Shown here: piece by piece, positions 10,142-18,328 of the stretch | Position numbering within the stretch: position 1 is the first letter of the stretch | How the letters are laid out: every line of letters begins with the position of its first letter | Assembly: GCF_019429565.1 (NCBI RefSeq) | Contig: NZ_JAHXSA010000001.1 | Location: forward strand, 1,607,390-1,671,389 | Length of the DNA stretch: 64,000 nucleotides | Origin: Schaalia sp. ORNL0103 | GTDB lineage: Bacteria > Actinomycetota > Actinomycetes > Actinomycetales > Actinomycetaceae | Direction: 5' to 3' | Translations under genes and position numbers: made by a program | Notes under the pieces: model-generated | The model's input: the letters and a program-made list of their open reading frames with translations, nothing else | What the model was told of the DNA's origin: nothing | Databases searched by the model: none

Positions 10142-10534
10142 GTGAGGGTTGGGGCCGCTCTGAGCAGCCTCGTTCTTCTCGGTGTGGCAGGACTGGCCTA
10201 CCTGTTGGTCGCCGACGTCTACGACACGTATCCACAACTCGCCTATCACACTGTCTTTACTGTGCTCGGCGCGCTCATTCCACTCCCGCTCGCTTTCTTC
10301 TTCGGGTTTGTCGCACTTCGCATCCGCACTCTGTCGCTACAGCAGCTGATGACGAGCGCAGCAAGATGCATGTGGAGCTTCTTCGGTCTCTTCCTGCTCA
10401 CCTGGCTGCTCGAGGGGTTCCTTATTGGAGAGGCACCCGGCCCCTTTATGTACGTGTGCGTCGGCACGCTCATCCTGTCGGCAACAATCGCACGCCTCCT
10501 CATGCTCGGCGCACGCGCCGCAAATCCCGCATAG
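10142..10534 (+). CDS. Small four-helix membrane protein, unknown function
   Basis: 130 aa, GTG start at 10142 with GAAAGG about 12 nt upstream. Four hydrophobic helices cover most of the chain: 'LSSLVLLGVAGLAYLLVADV', 'VFTVLGALIPLPLAFFFGFV', 'MWSFFGLFLLTWLLEGFLIG' and 'MYVCVGTLILSATIARLLML'. I do not recognise a family. Compositional support as a membrane protein is good, but a lone short gene beside repeats needs caution. It lies between the 105-bp element and a GC-rich dispersed repeat. Confidence 0.6.
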   Translation: MRVGAALSSLVLLGVAGLAYLLVADVYDTYPQLAYHTVFTVLGALIPLPLAFFFGFVALRIRTLSLQQLMTSAARCMWSFFGLFLLTWLLEGFLIGEAPGPFMYVCVGTLILSATIARLLMLGARAANPA

Positions 10535-10561
10535 GACCAGGCCGGGCAACACACGGACAAT

Positions 10562-10770
10562 AAGCCCCGACCGATTGGAGGCCGCCGCGGGGCCAGGCCG
10601 CGGTGCCGGTGGGTGGCGGCAGGGCCAGGGCGGGCCTCGAGATCGACCACTCCGAGCCGCAGGCTCGCGTGTGGCGATCTCGCGGGCGGGCCGCCGCCCA
10701 CCGGCACACACAGCGGCCGGGCCCATCAAGGCAGGCCGCGCGGCGGCCGGAGATCTGTCGGGGCCACAAA
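10562..10770. repeat. Dispersed GC-rich repeat (copy 1)
   Basis: Its ends match a second locus at 43627-43770. The left block contains CGATTGGAGGCCGCCGCGGG, and the right block GCGGCGGCCGGAGATCT followed by GGGGCC and CAA. The interior differs between copies. No gene is supported inside it. Confidence 0.8.
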
Positions 10771-10778
10771 CAACACAA

Positions 10779-10809
10779 AGCCGCCCGGCCCCACAGGGGC
10801 CGGGCGGCT
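10779..10809. terminator. Terminator downstream of fba
   Basis: A perfect 14-bp GC-rich stem (10779-10792 with 10796-10809) and ACA loop, about 40 bp past the fba stop. It can also end rightward transcription from the small membrane protein gene. Confidence 0.85.
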
Positions 10810-10846
10810 CACGCATCAGGCCGCTAGGCGGCTCTCAGCGATTGTT

Positions 10847-11872
<1,026 letters not shown>

Positions 11873-11933
11873 TTGGAGCCTCCTAATCGAGTGACAGTTT
11901 TGTCGTGTTAGATTCTCTCACATTTTGCACGAG

Positions 11934-11985
11934 CGGGGAGGGGAAGGAAGTCCCGTTTGGACGGTTTTCTTCCAACCCCTCCCCG
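11934..11985 (-). terminator. Terminator after the GH20 gene
   Basis: Two 17-nt arms (11934-11950, 11969-11985) pair except for an internal AA/AA mismatch. It begins 11 bp past the hexosaminidase stop. Confidence 0.75.
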
Positions 11986-11996
11986 ACTGCTATGCG

Positions 11997-14900
11997 TCAG
12001 TTGGAGCGGCCGATGCGGACTCCGAGTTCGGCGACAGACATGACGTCCGTCAGGTCCTTAGCAACGTCAGCCTGGGCCGAGGTGCCGCGGAATCGGAGGT
12101 AGGAGCCGTTGCCCGCAACCGGGATGTCCACGGTGCCGGGGACATTCGCCAGGGAGGTCACGAGGACGGGGTTACCCTGTGCGCTCGGGTTGCCCTTGTT
12201 GTCACCCTGACCCTTGAGGGCGTCGCGCGAGCCGGCGAGGTAGATCTGGACGTCCTTGGCGCGGCCCGAGGCCTTGGGGCCGTTACCGGCGCGCGGCGTG
12301 TAGGAGACGGCACAGACGTCGTATCCGGTGGAGCCGTTGCCGATCTTCAGGTCGATCCAGTGGGGCCACTTGCGGGCGTTGTCGGTGCCGGGCAGCTTGG
12401 CCTTGTTGGCATCGATGTACTGGGAGTGCCAGTAGGTAGCGGGGTCACCGTCGGTGGCCATGGATTCCTTGCCGCGCTCCCAGCGGGTTTCGACAGAGTC
12501 GGCTGCCACGGCCTTGGCCTCGATGCGCGGGCCGCACACGCCGATCAGGCCTTCGCTGGCGACGGTCTTCTCACCGGAGTGCGAGACAGTGACGGTGAAG
12601 GTCGCTTCACCGAATTCGGTGGTGGGGCGCGCCCAGAACTTCACGACGCGGGTCTCGCCTGGGGCGAGGCGGTCGATCGGCTGGGGGCCGTTGGCGAGCT
12701 TCCAGGAGTTGGAGACCGCGGGGGTCAGGTGGATCTTGGTGGCGTCCGTGGTGCCCTTGTTGGTGACGGAGACCTTGAGGACGGTTTCGCCCCAGTTCTC
12801 GTCGCCGACGATGGGCAGAGAGTTGCGATCCATGCCGGACAGGGCGGTCTTCGGGTAGGCCTCGTCACCTTCACGTTCGATGCTGACATCGAGGGCCGAG
12901 GAGGCCTGGGAGGTGAGGGTGAAGACCGAGTGGCTGTCGACGGTGACGTCGAGCGGCAGCTGGGCGACGGTACCTTCGGCAGTCTTCTCGCCACCGTTGG
13001 GGCGGCGCGACAGGTAGCCGGAGTCGATGACGCTCAGGTACTGGTTCGTCATGGCGTTACGCAGGCGGAAGCCATCGCCGGCGGGCTCAGCAACCCACTT
13101 CTGGGGGTTACGCGTCGCATAGTCGCCCTGGAACGTGGGGGTGAACTCCTGGCTCGTGTCAGCGCATGCGTAGGCGACCGCAGGGTGTCCGGGGGTCGTC
13201 GACACGTGGGTCTCGGAGTTCGGCGTTTCCTCGGAGTAGACGGCGAGGCAGCGGTTCGCGTTGACCGAGCGGATCTGGTAGTAGCCGTCGGGCGTGGCGG
13301 TCAGATCCCAGTTATCGGAGGCAGTGCCCGCGGTCGGGGTACCACCCGACACGCTCAGGGCTCGTCCGTCGGCCAGTGCGATCGTGTACTGGCCGGGGGC
13401 GAGGGTGTCGCGCGTGGGGTCGACGTAGGTGGAGGGTTCACCCAGGGCCTTGATGCGCGCCTTGAAAGCCTCAACGTTTCCGTCGGCCTTGGGGGTCTTG
13501 GCGTTCCAGAACATCTGGGCGCCGTAGCGCAGGCCTTCGGTGACCCACGCTTCGGCCTCGTGGTCAGTGACCTTGCCGTGGCCGCCCTGCCAGATGGAGA
13601 CCTTGCCGCCGCGGATGGAGGCGTCGGGAACCGTGTAGCCGTTGTTCTGGTAGAACGAGTTCATCGTCCACGTTCCGTAGACGCCTTCCAGGCCCTTCAC
13701 CTGCATGACGTAGGAGGACGGCTGATCACGGTAGTAGTACAGGGCGGAGGAGGCGTTGACGACGGTGTAACCCGCGTCAACGAGGGCCTTGACGGGCAGG
13801 CCGCGGTTGGCGTCCTTCTTGCTGGACTCGCCCTTGCCCCAGTATTCGATGATGACGTCCTTGTCGACCGCGATGCGCGAGATATCGGCGATTCCGTCGT
13901 TCCACACGCGCAGCGTGCCGCCGCGGGACTTGACGTGCGCGTTGACCTTGTTGATGAAGTCGTTGAACGCGGCGTCGAAGGTCATCGACTGGTCGCCGTA
14001 GTGGTTGCGGATCTGTGCGAGGTACTTCTTGAAGTCGCCGGGGCCCTGCTTGAAGAAGAACTCGTCGGCGCCCATGTGCCATTCGGTGGAGCCGAAGGTG
14101 TCCATGTACTCGTCGATGAGGTCGAAGTAGAACTGCTGGGCGGCGGGGTCGATGAAGTTGAGGTGGTTGGGGCTCTTCTTACCGGAGTCGTCAGCGACCT
14201 GGTACTGCGGGAAGTTGCCGAGGATGGTGCCGGTGTGGCCGGGGGCGTTGAGGAGCGGAACGACGCGAACGCCGACCTCACGACCGTGCTCGACGATGGC
14301 CTTGACCTCATCCTTCGTATAGTAGGAGAAGGAGGTGGTGGCGGGGTACTTGTCGGACTTGATGCGCAGCTCAAGGGACAGGTAGTTCATCTTCAGGTCG
14401 GACATGCGGTCGATCTGTCGGATGATCCAGTCCGGGGTGATGTGGGTGCCGCAGGCGCACAGGGTCGCGCCACGGTCGGCGAAGCGCGGGATGTCGGTGA
14501 TGCTTCCGGCGGGCACGGTGCCCTGGCCGGCGCGCACTGCCTGCTCGATGGTGCGGGCGCCCCACAGGAGGCCGGCGCGGGTGGCAGCCACGACCTGGGC
14601 GCCGTTTGCGTTGACGGTCAGCTGGTAGCCCTCATCACCGAGGTCGGTGCGGGACGCGTTGATCGTGAGGGTGACGGCGTTGGAGGCGGGGGCCGCGCCG
14701 GTGCCCTCGGTGATGCCGGTGATGCCGGCGTCAGTGAGAGCGCGGCTCAGCAGGGCACTGACGCCGGCAGCGTCGGCGGAGTCAGTGCGGACGATCTGCA
14801 GTCCGCTGGCAGGGGTCCAGGAGCCCGAGGCCGAGGCCCATCCTTCGAGGGAGGGGATCGTTCCGGGGACCTGGCTGGCCGCCTGCGCGTTCAGGTGGGA

Positions 14901-15020
14901 GGTCAATGGTACGAGGACCGCGGCGACGAGGGCGCACACGGACGTGAGGATGAGTGCGACTTTCGCTCGGGTGCGCGCGAGCCGCGGCGCCCGCGCATGG
15001 CTTGGCGATGACTGAGGCAT
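11997..15020 (-). CDS. Secreted beta-N-acetylhexosaminidase, GH20, multidomain
   Basis: 1007 aa. ATG 15020 follows AGGAGA. An N-terminal membrane/signal segment ('VALILTSVCALVAAVLVPL') is followed by a GH20 accessory domain, then a (beta/alpha)8 catalytic domain (roughly 160-500) with the Asp-Glu pair in 'HMGADEFFF'. GH20 enzymes remove terminal GlcNAc/GalNAc by substrate-assisted catalysis. After it come a region resembling a ricin-type lectin or 'ALADGRALSVSGG' module, an NEW3-like beta-sandwich ('VLKVSVTNKGTTD'), and a C-terminal discoidin (F5/8)-like module. There is no LPXTG or C-terminal anchor, so it is secreted or held by the N-terminal helix. With the fucosidase at 38.2 kb it suggests foraging on host mucin or glycoprotein glycans. 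Confidence 0.93.
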   Translation of the reverse strand: MPQSSPSHARAPRLARTRAKVALILTSVCALVAAVLVPLTSHLNAQAASQVPGTIPSLEGWASASGSWTPASGLQIVRTDSADAAGVSALLSRALTDAGITGITEGTGAAPASNAVTLTINASRTDLGDEGYQLTVNANGAQVVAATRAGLLWGARTIEQAVRAGQGTVPAGSITDIPRFADRGATLCACGTHITPDWIIRQIDRMSDLKMNYLSLELRIKSDKYPATTSFSYYTKDEVKAIVEHGREVGVRVVPLLNAPGHTGTILGNFPQYQVADDSGKKSPNHLNFIDPAAQQFYFDLIDEYMDTFGSTEWHMGADEFFFKQGPGDFKKYLAQIRNHYGDQSMTFDAAFNDFINKVNAHVKSRGGTLRVWNDGIADISRIAVDKDVIIEYWGKGESSKKDANRGLPVKALVDAGYTVVNASSALYYYRDQPSSYVMQVKGLEGVYGTWTMNSFYQNNGYTVPDASIRGGKVSIWQGGHGKVTDHEAEAWVTEGLRYGAQMFWNAKTPKADGNVEAFKARIKALGEPSTYVDPTRDTLAPGQYTIALADGRALSVSGGTPTAGTASDNWDLTATPDGYYQIRSVNANRCLAVYSEETPNSETHVSTTPGHPAVAYACADTSQEFTPTFQGDYATRNPQKWVAEPAGDGFRLRNAMTNQYLSVIDSGYLSRRPNGGEKTAEGTVAQLPLDVTVDSHSVFTLTSQASSALDVSIEREGDEAYPKTALSGMDRNSLPIVGDENWGETVLKVSVTNKGTTDATKIHLTPAVSNSWKLANGPQPIDRLAPGETRVVKFWARPTTEFGEATFTVTVSHSGEKTVASEGLIGVCGPRIEAKAVAADSVETRWERGKESMATDGDPATYWHSQYIDANKAKLPGTDNARKWPHWIDLKIGNGSTGYDVCAVSYTPRAGNGPKASGRAKDVQIYLAGSRDALKGQGDNKGNPSAQGNPVLVTSLANVPGTVDIPVAGNGSYLRFRGTSAQADVAKDLTDVMSVAELGVRIGRSN

Positions 15021-15038
15021 TAATTCTCCTGTTCAACG

Positions 15039-15056
15039 GTTTGCTTCCACGCAAAC
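15039..15056. promoter_or_regulatory. Operator-like dyad in the GH20 leader
   Basis: GTTTGC and GCAAAC form a perfect inverted repeat around a 6-bp spacer, about 20 bp upstream of the hexosaminidase start and downstream of its predicted promoter. It may bind a sugar-responsive LacI/ROK-type repressor; this is inferred. Confidence 0.5.
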
Positions 15057-15118
15057 TGTCCAAAGCCCGAATTAAAACGGATGCTCCGTATCCATTCCGA
15101 CTACTTTTTAGCTTGCGA

Positions 15119-15148
15119 ATACTATCAAAGATCGGAGGATAAAAACAA
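15119..15148 (-). promoter_or_regulatory. Predicted promoter of the GH20 gene
   Basis: On the minus strand, TTGTTT (-35, 15143-15148), 18-bp spacer, TAGTAT (-10, 15119-15124), in an AT-rich patch about 100 bp before the start. Confidence 0.45.
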
Positions 15149-15238
15149 TAGAAACGGTAAAAGATCAGTTGATCAGTGAGAATATCGGCCAACCGGGTTA
15201 ATTAGTGCATTTCAGTTTGACACTTCGCCCACAAGTCA

Positions 15239-15931
15239 CTAGTTTTGTGCGCCCTCCAGACGCGACGCATGCGCCCACATAACGATCGCGGCGGCATGAC
15301 CAACATTCATGGATCGAGTCGAACCGCGCTGAGTAATGGCGACGATGATTTCGCACGCCCGGATCATCTCCTCGCTCAATCCGGAGGCCTCCGATCCGAA
15401 CACCAGGCACGCGCGCTCGGGCAGCACCGCGCCTTCGAGCGCGACGGACCCCTCAACGTTGTCGACGCCGACGAGTGTCAAGCCTTCCTTCGAGCAATGC
15501 TCAACGAGTTCACGCACTTCGGGATGGTGATCCACCGGCAGGTAGCGGTCGGTGACCATCGCGCCGCGTCGGTTCCACCGCTTGCGCCCCACGACGTGCA
15601 CGCGGCGCGCACCCATAGCATTCGCCGTTCGCACAATCGACCCGATGTTGAAGTCGTGATCAAGATTCTCCACTGCGACCTCGAAGGGCAGCGAGCGGGC
15701 AGCAATGTCCGCGCGAATCGCCTCCATCGTCCAGTAGCGGTAGCGGTCTTCGACGTTGCGCCGATCCCCCGCCTTCAGGAGCTCCCGATCGTAATGCTCG
15801 CCGACCGGCCAGGCGGCCTCCCCACCCGGCCACGGACCGACCCCGACCTGCCCGGACTGCGCGGCCCCGGCCTCGTCGTTCCCGCACACGCCGTCACGCG
15901 CGATGTCACATCCGTTTTCGAACTCGTTCAC
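15239..15931 (-). CDS. SpoU/TrmH-family RNA 2'-O-methyltransferase
   Basis: 230 aa. The SPOUT knot motifs are present: 'FNIGSIVRTANAMGARRVHVV' (motif 1), 'LVFGSEASGLSEEMI' (motif 2) and 'RGSTRSMNVGHAAAIVMW' (motif 3), which bind S-adenosylmethionine in a dimer. The target tRNA or rRNA position cannot be fixed. The frame is open far upstream, overlapping the divergent HAD gene. GTG 15931 is chosen because TAGGGT (15939-15944) ends 7 nt before it and divergent promoters fit the 34-bp gap. The N-terminal ~40 residues are not part of the core fold; there an 'NDEAGA' stretch is encoded by a reverse copy of the recurrent 13-mer (15865-15877). Confidence 0.88.
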   Translation of the reverse strand: MNEFENGCDIARDGVCGNDEAGAAQSGQVGVGPWPGGEAAWPVGEHYDRELLKAGDRRNVEDRYRYWTMEAIRADIAARSLPFEVAVENLDHDFNIGSIVRTANAMGARRVHVVGRKRWNRRGAMVTDRYLPVDHHPEVRELVEHCSKEGLTLVGVDNVEGSVALEGAVLPERACLVFGSEASGLSEEMIRACEIIVAITQRGSTRSMNVGHAAAIVMWAHASRLEGAQN

Positions 15932-15938
15932 GGATCCC

Positions 15939-15959
15939 ACCCTAGCGGCACCGTAGAAT
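15939..15959. promoter_or_regulatory. Divergent leaderless -10 elements
   Basis: Minus-strand TAGGGT (15939-15944) ends 7 nt before GTG 15931; plus-strand TAGAAT (15954-15959) ends 6 nt before ATG 15966. The two -10 boxes are 9 bp apart, so the promoters overlap and may compete. Confidence 0.6.
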
Positions 15960-15965
15960 GGAGGC

Positions 15966-16787
15966 ATGACTGCCCTGACGCACAAACCGACACCACTGAC
16001 CGATTTGCCTCCCGTCACCGCGTGGCTCTCCGACATGGACGGTGTCCTGGTCAAGGAGAATCGGGCGCTTCCGGGCGCGAACGAGTTCCTCGCCGCTCTG
16101 CGCGGGAAGAATATCCCTTTCCTGGTCCTCACCAACAATTCGGTGTTCACGAACCGCGACCTGTCCGCACGCCTGGCGAACTCCGGCCTGGACATCCCGG
16201 AGGAGAACATCTGGACCTCCGCGAACGCGACGGCCGCGTTCCTGCACCAGCAGTCGCCCGGCTCAACCGCGTACGTCATCGGCGAGGCCGGCCTGACCAC
16301 CGCTATCCACGCCGCGGGATACGTCATGACTGAGATCGATCCCGAGTTCGTGGTGCTCGGCGAGGTGCGTTCCTACGACTTCCACGCGCTAACCCACGCG
16401 ATCCGCCTCATTGAGGGCGGCGCAAAGTTCATCGCGACCAACCCTGACGTGTCGGGCCCCTCCGACGAGGGCACCCTCCCCGCCTGCGGCGCCATCGCCG
16501 CAATGATCACGGCCGCAACCGGACAGAAGCCCTACTTCGTGGGCAAGCCGAACCCCGTCATGATCCGCGCTGGCCTGAACAAGATCGGCGCGCACTCCGA
16601 GAGCGCCGCAATGGTCGGCGACCGCATGGACACGGACGTGCGCGCGGGTGTCGAGGCCGGCCTGCGCACCCACCTGGTCCTGTCGGGTTCCACGGCCCGC
16701 GAGGACATCAACAATTTCCCGTTCCGCCCCTTCGGCATCCACGAGGGCATCGGCGATCTCATCGAGCTCGTCGAGGCGGCGCACTGA
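15966..16787 (+). CDS. HAD-superfamily phosphatase, NagD/UmpH-like
   Basis: 273 aa. HAD motif I is 'SDMDGVL', motif II 'LVLTNNS', a lysine motif III region lies near 'GKPNPVMI', and motif IV is 'MVGDRMDTDV', in the order and spacing of subclass IIA enzymes (NagD, PGP, PNPase-like). These dephosphorylate nucleoside monophosphates or sugar phosphates; the substrate here is uncertain. A TAGAAT -10 lies 6 nt upstream of ATG 15966 and a GGAGG overlaps the same gap, so both leaderless and Shine-Dalgarno initiation are conceivable. pyrE follows 26 bp downstream on the same strand; the pair probably forms an operon with a nucleotide theme. Confidence 0.9.
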   Translation: MTALTHKPTPLTDLPPVTAWLSDMDGVLVKENRALPGANEFLAALRGKNIPFLVLTNNSVFTNRDLSARLANSGLDIPEENIWTSANATAAFLHQQSPGSTAYVIGEAGLTTAIHAAGYVMTEIDPEFVVLGEVRSYDFHALTHAIRLIEGGAKFIATNPDVSGPSDEGTLPACGAIAAMITAATGQKPYFVGKPNPVMIRAGLNKIGAHSESAAMVGDRMDTDVRAGVEAGLRTHLVLSGSTAREDINNFPFRPFGIHEGIGDLIELVEAAH

Positions 16788-16813
16788 CCCACACCGATCC
16801 GGAAGGAACACCC

Positions 16814-17383
16814 ATGACCAACGATTCCCACAAGGCGCGCCTGGCTGCTCTCGTCCAGGAGCTTTCTGTCATCCACGAGAAGGTCACCCTGGCGTCGGGG
16901 CGCAAGTCCGACTTCTACGTCGACATGCGCCGCTCGACCCTCCACCACGAGGCGGCCCCGCTCATCGGCCACGTCATGCTGGACCTCCTGGAGGAGTCCG
17001 GCTTCGCGGTCGGCGAAGAGTACGTGGCCGTCGGCGGCCTGACGATGGGCGCGGATCCCGTCGCGACCGCGATGATGCACGCCGCCGCGTCGCGCGGCCT
17101 GGACCTGGATGCGTTCGTCGTGCGTAAGGCCGCGAAGGACCACGGCATGAAGCGCCGCATCGAGGGCCCGGACGTCGTGGGCAAGAACGTCGTCGTCCTC
17201 GAGGACACGTCCACGACCGGCGGTTCCCCGCTGGAGGCCGCTCTCGCCCTGCGCGAGGCCGGCGCGAACGTCGTCGCCGTCGCAGTGATCGTGGACCGCG
17301 CGACGGGCGCGAAGGAGCGCATTGAGGCCGAGGGCTTCCCGTACTTCTACGCGCTGGGCCTGGAGGACATCGGCCTGGCCTGA
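16814..17383 (+). CDS. pyrE: Orotate phosphoribosyltransferase
   Basis: 189 aa. It transfers ribose phosphate from PRPP to orotate, giving OMP, the fifth step of pyrimidine synthesis. The PRPP-binding loop is 'VVLEDTSTTGGSPLEAAL', and 'TLASGRKSDFYVDMR' at residues ~28-42 matches the N-terminal substrate region of PyrE. The size fits the family. ATG 16814 follows GGAAGGAA. It is the second gene after the HAD phosphatase and is followed 14 bp later by a terminator. Other pyrimidine genes are not in the window. Confidence 0.95.
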   Translation: MTNDSHKARLAALVQELSVIHEKVTLASGRKSDFYVDMRRSTLHHEAAPLIGHVMLDLLEESGFAVGEEYVAVGGLTMGADPVATAMMHAAASRGLDLDAFVVRKAAKDHGMKRRIEGPDVVGKNVVVLEDTSTTGGSPLEAALALREAGANVVAVAVIVDRATGAKERIEAEGFPYFYALGLEDIGLA

Positions 17384-17396
17384 TTCAGCTTGCATT

Positions 17397-17442
17397 GACG
17401 AGGCCGGGGCCTGGTTCTACGTGAACCTGGCCCCGGCCTCGT
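17397..17442. terminator. Bidirectional terminator between pyrE and the SDR gene
   Basis: A 14-bp stem (about 17398-17411 with 17429-17442), made from inverted copies of the recurrent 13-mer; the right arm matches 12 of its 13 bases. Confidence 0.85.
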
Positions 17443-17458
17443 ATCGGTGCGCGCGCCC

Positions 17459-18247
17459 TCACATGTGGGGGACGGAGCGCATGGCGCGCGCGGTCACCCA
17501 TCGCGGGGCGACCTTCATGGCGCCCATGGCGACCTTGTAGGGGATGGTGGGGGTGACCTGAACGCGGCCCGCACGCACGGCGTCGAGGGCCTCCGTGACG
17601 ACCTCTTCGGGGCTGGCCATGAGCCAGGAGGGGGTCGCACGCATGTCGACGCCCGCGCGCTCGAAGAAGGGTGTGTCGACGGGGCCGGGGCACACGACTG
17701 TGGCGGTAATTCCCGATCCCTTGAGCTCGGCGGCGAGGCCCTCGGTGAAGGCGACGACCCAGGCCTTGTGGGCGGAGTAAGTGCCCGCACCCGTGCGCGA
17801 GGCGACAGAGCCGACATTGAGGATGGCGCCGCGTCCACGCGAGCGCATGGAGATGCCGGCGTGGTGGGCCAGGGTCATGACGGCACGGACCATGACGTTC
17901 AGGCCGTTGATTTCGTTCTCAAGGCTGTTGTCCAGGAAGTCGGTTCCCAGTCCGAAGCCGGCGTTATTGACGAGGAGGTCGACGGGAGCCAGGTCAGGCT
18001 TGTCGCGGTCTGCGGGCCCTCCCACGTCGAGGCGGGCAGCGACGCGCGCGCAGCCCTCATCGGTCGACAGGTCGGCGGCGATCACCTCGGCGCGCACGCC
18101 GGCGACGTTCGCGAGCGAGTCCGCGAGCGCACGCAGGGTGTCTTCGCTGCGCGCGACGAGCACCAGGTCGTGGCCCGCGGCGGCCAGTTGCCAACAGAAT
18201 TCTTCACCAATGCCGGAGGTTGCTCCGGTGACCAGCGCTGTTCCCAT
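17459..18247 (-). CDS. Short-chain dehydrogenase/reductase
   Basis: 262 aa, classical SDR fold. The NADP(H)-binding 'TGATSGIGEEF' is at residues 8-18, with 'NNAGFG', the catalytic Ser in 'NVGSVAS', then 'YSAHKAW' carrying the YxxxK pair, and 'CPGPVDTPF'. The length is normal and the protein is cytoplasmic. The substrate is unknown; such SDRs are often annotated as acyl or general alcohol reductases. No ribosome site precedes ATG 18247, but TAGACT (18254-18259) ends 6 nt before it, indicating a leaderless message. It converges on pyrE across a shared terminator. Confidence 0.92.
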   Translation of the reverse strand: MGTALVTGATSGIGEEFCWQLAAAGHDLVLVARSEDTLRALADSLANVAGVRAEVIAADLSTDEGCARVAARLDVGGPADRDKPDLAPVDLLVNNAGFGLGTDFLDNSLENEINGLNVMVRAVMTLAHHAGISMRSRGRGAILNVGSVASRTGAGTYSAHKAWVVAFTEGLAAELKGSGITATVVCPGPVDTPFFERAGVDMRATPSWLMASPEEVVTEALDAVRAGRVQVTPTIPYKVAMGAMKVAPRWVTARAMRSVPHM

Positions 18248-18283
18248 GGGGGAAGTCTAGCGCCGCATGGTGCGCGCAGCACG

Positions 18284-18322
18284 AAGCCGGGGCGGGAACG
18301 CGCGTGCGTCCCGCCCCGGCTT
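18284..18322. terminator. Terminator after the surface-protein gene
   Basis: A perfect 14-bp stem (18284-18297 with 18309-18322) just past the stop of the large surface protein and upstream of the SDR gene. Confidence 0.85.
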
Positions 18323-18328
18323 GGCGTG

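Noticed and set aside
11925..15011. A ~1000-codon open frame antisense to the GH20 gene
   Set aside because: It mirrors the codon bias of a real high-GC gene on the other strand; it has no recognisable domain and consists of Gly/Val/Asp-rich shadow sequence.
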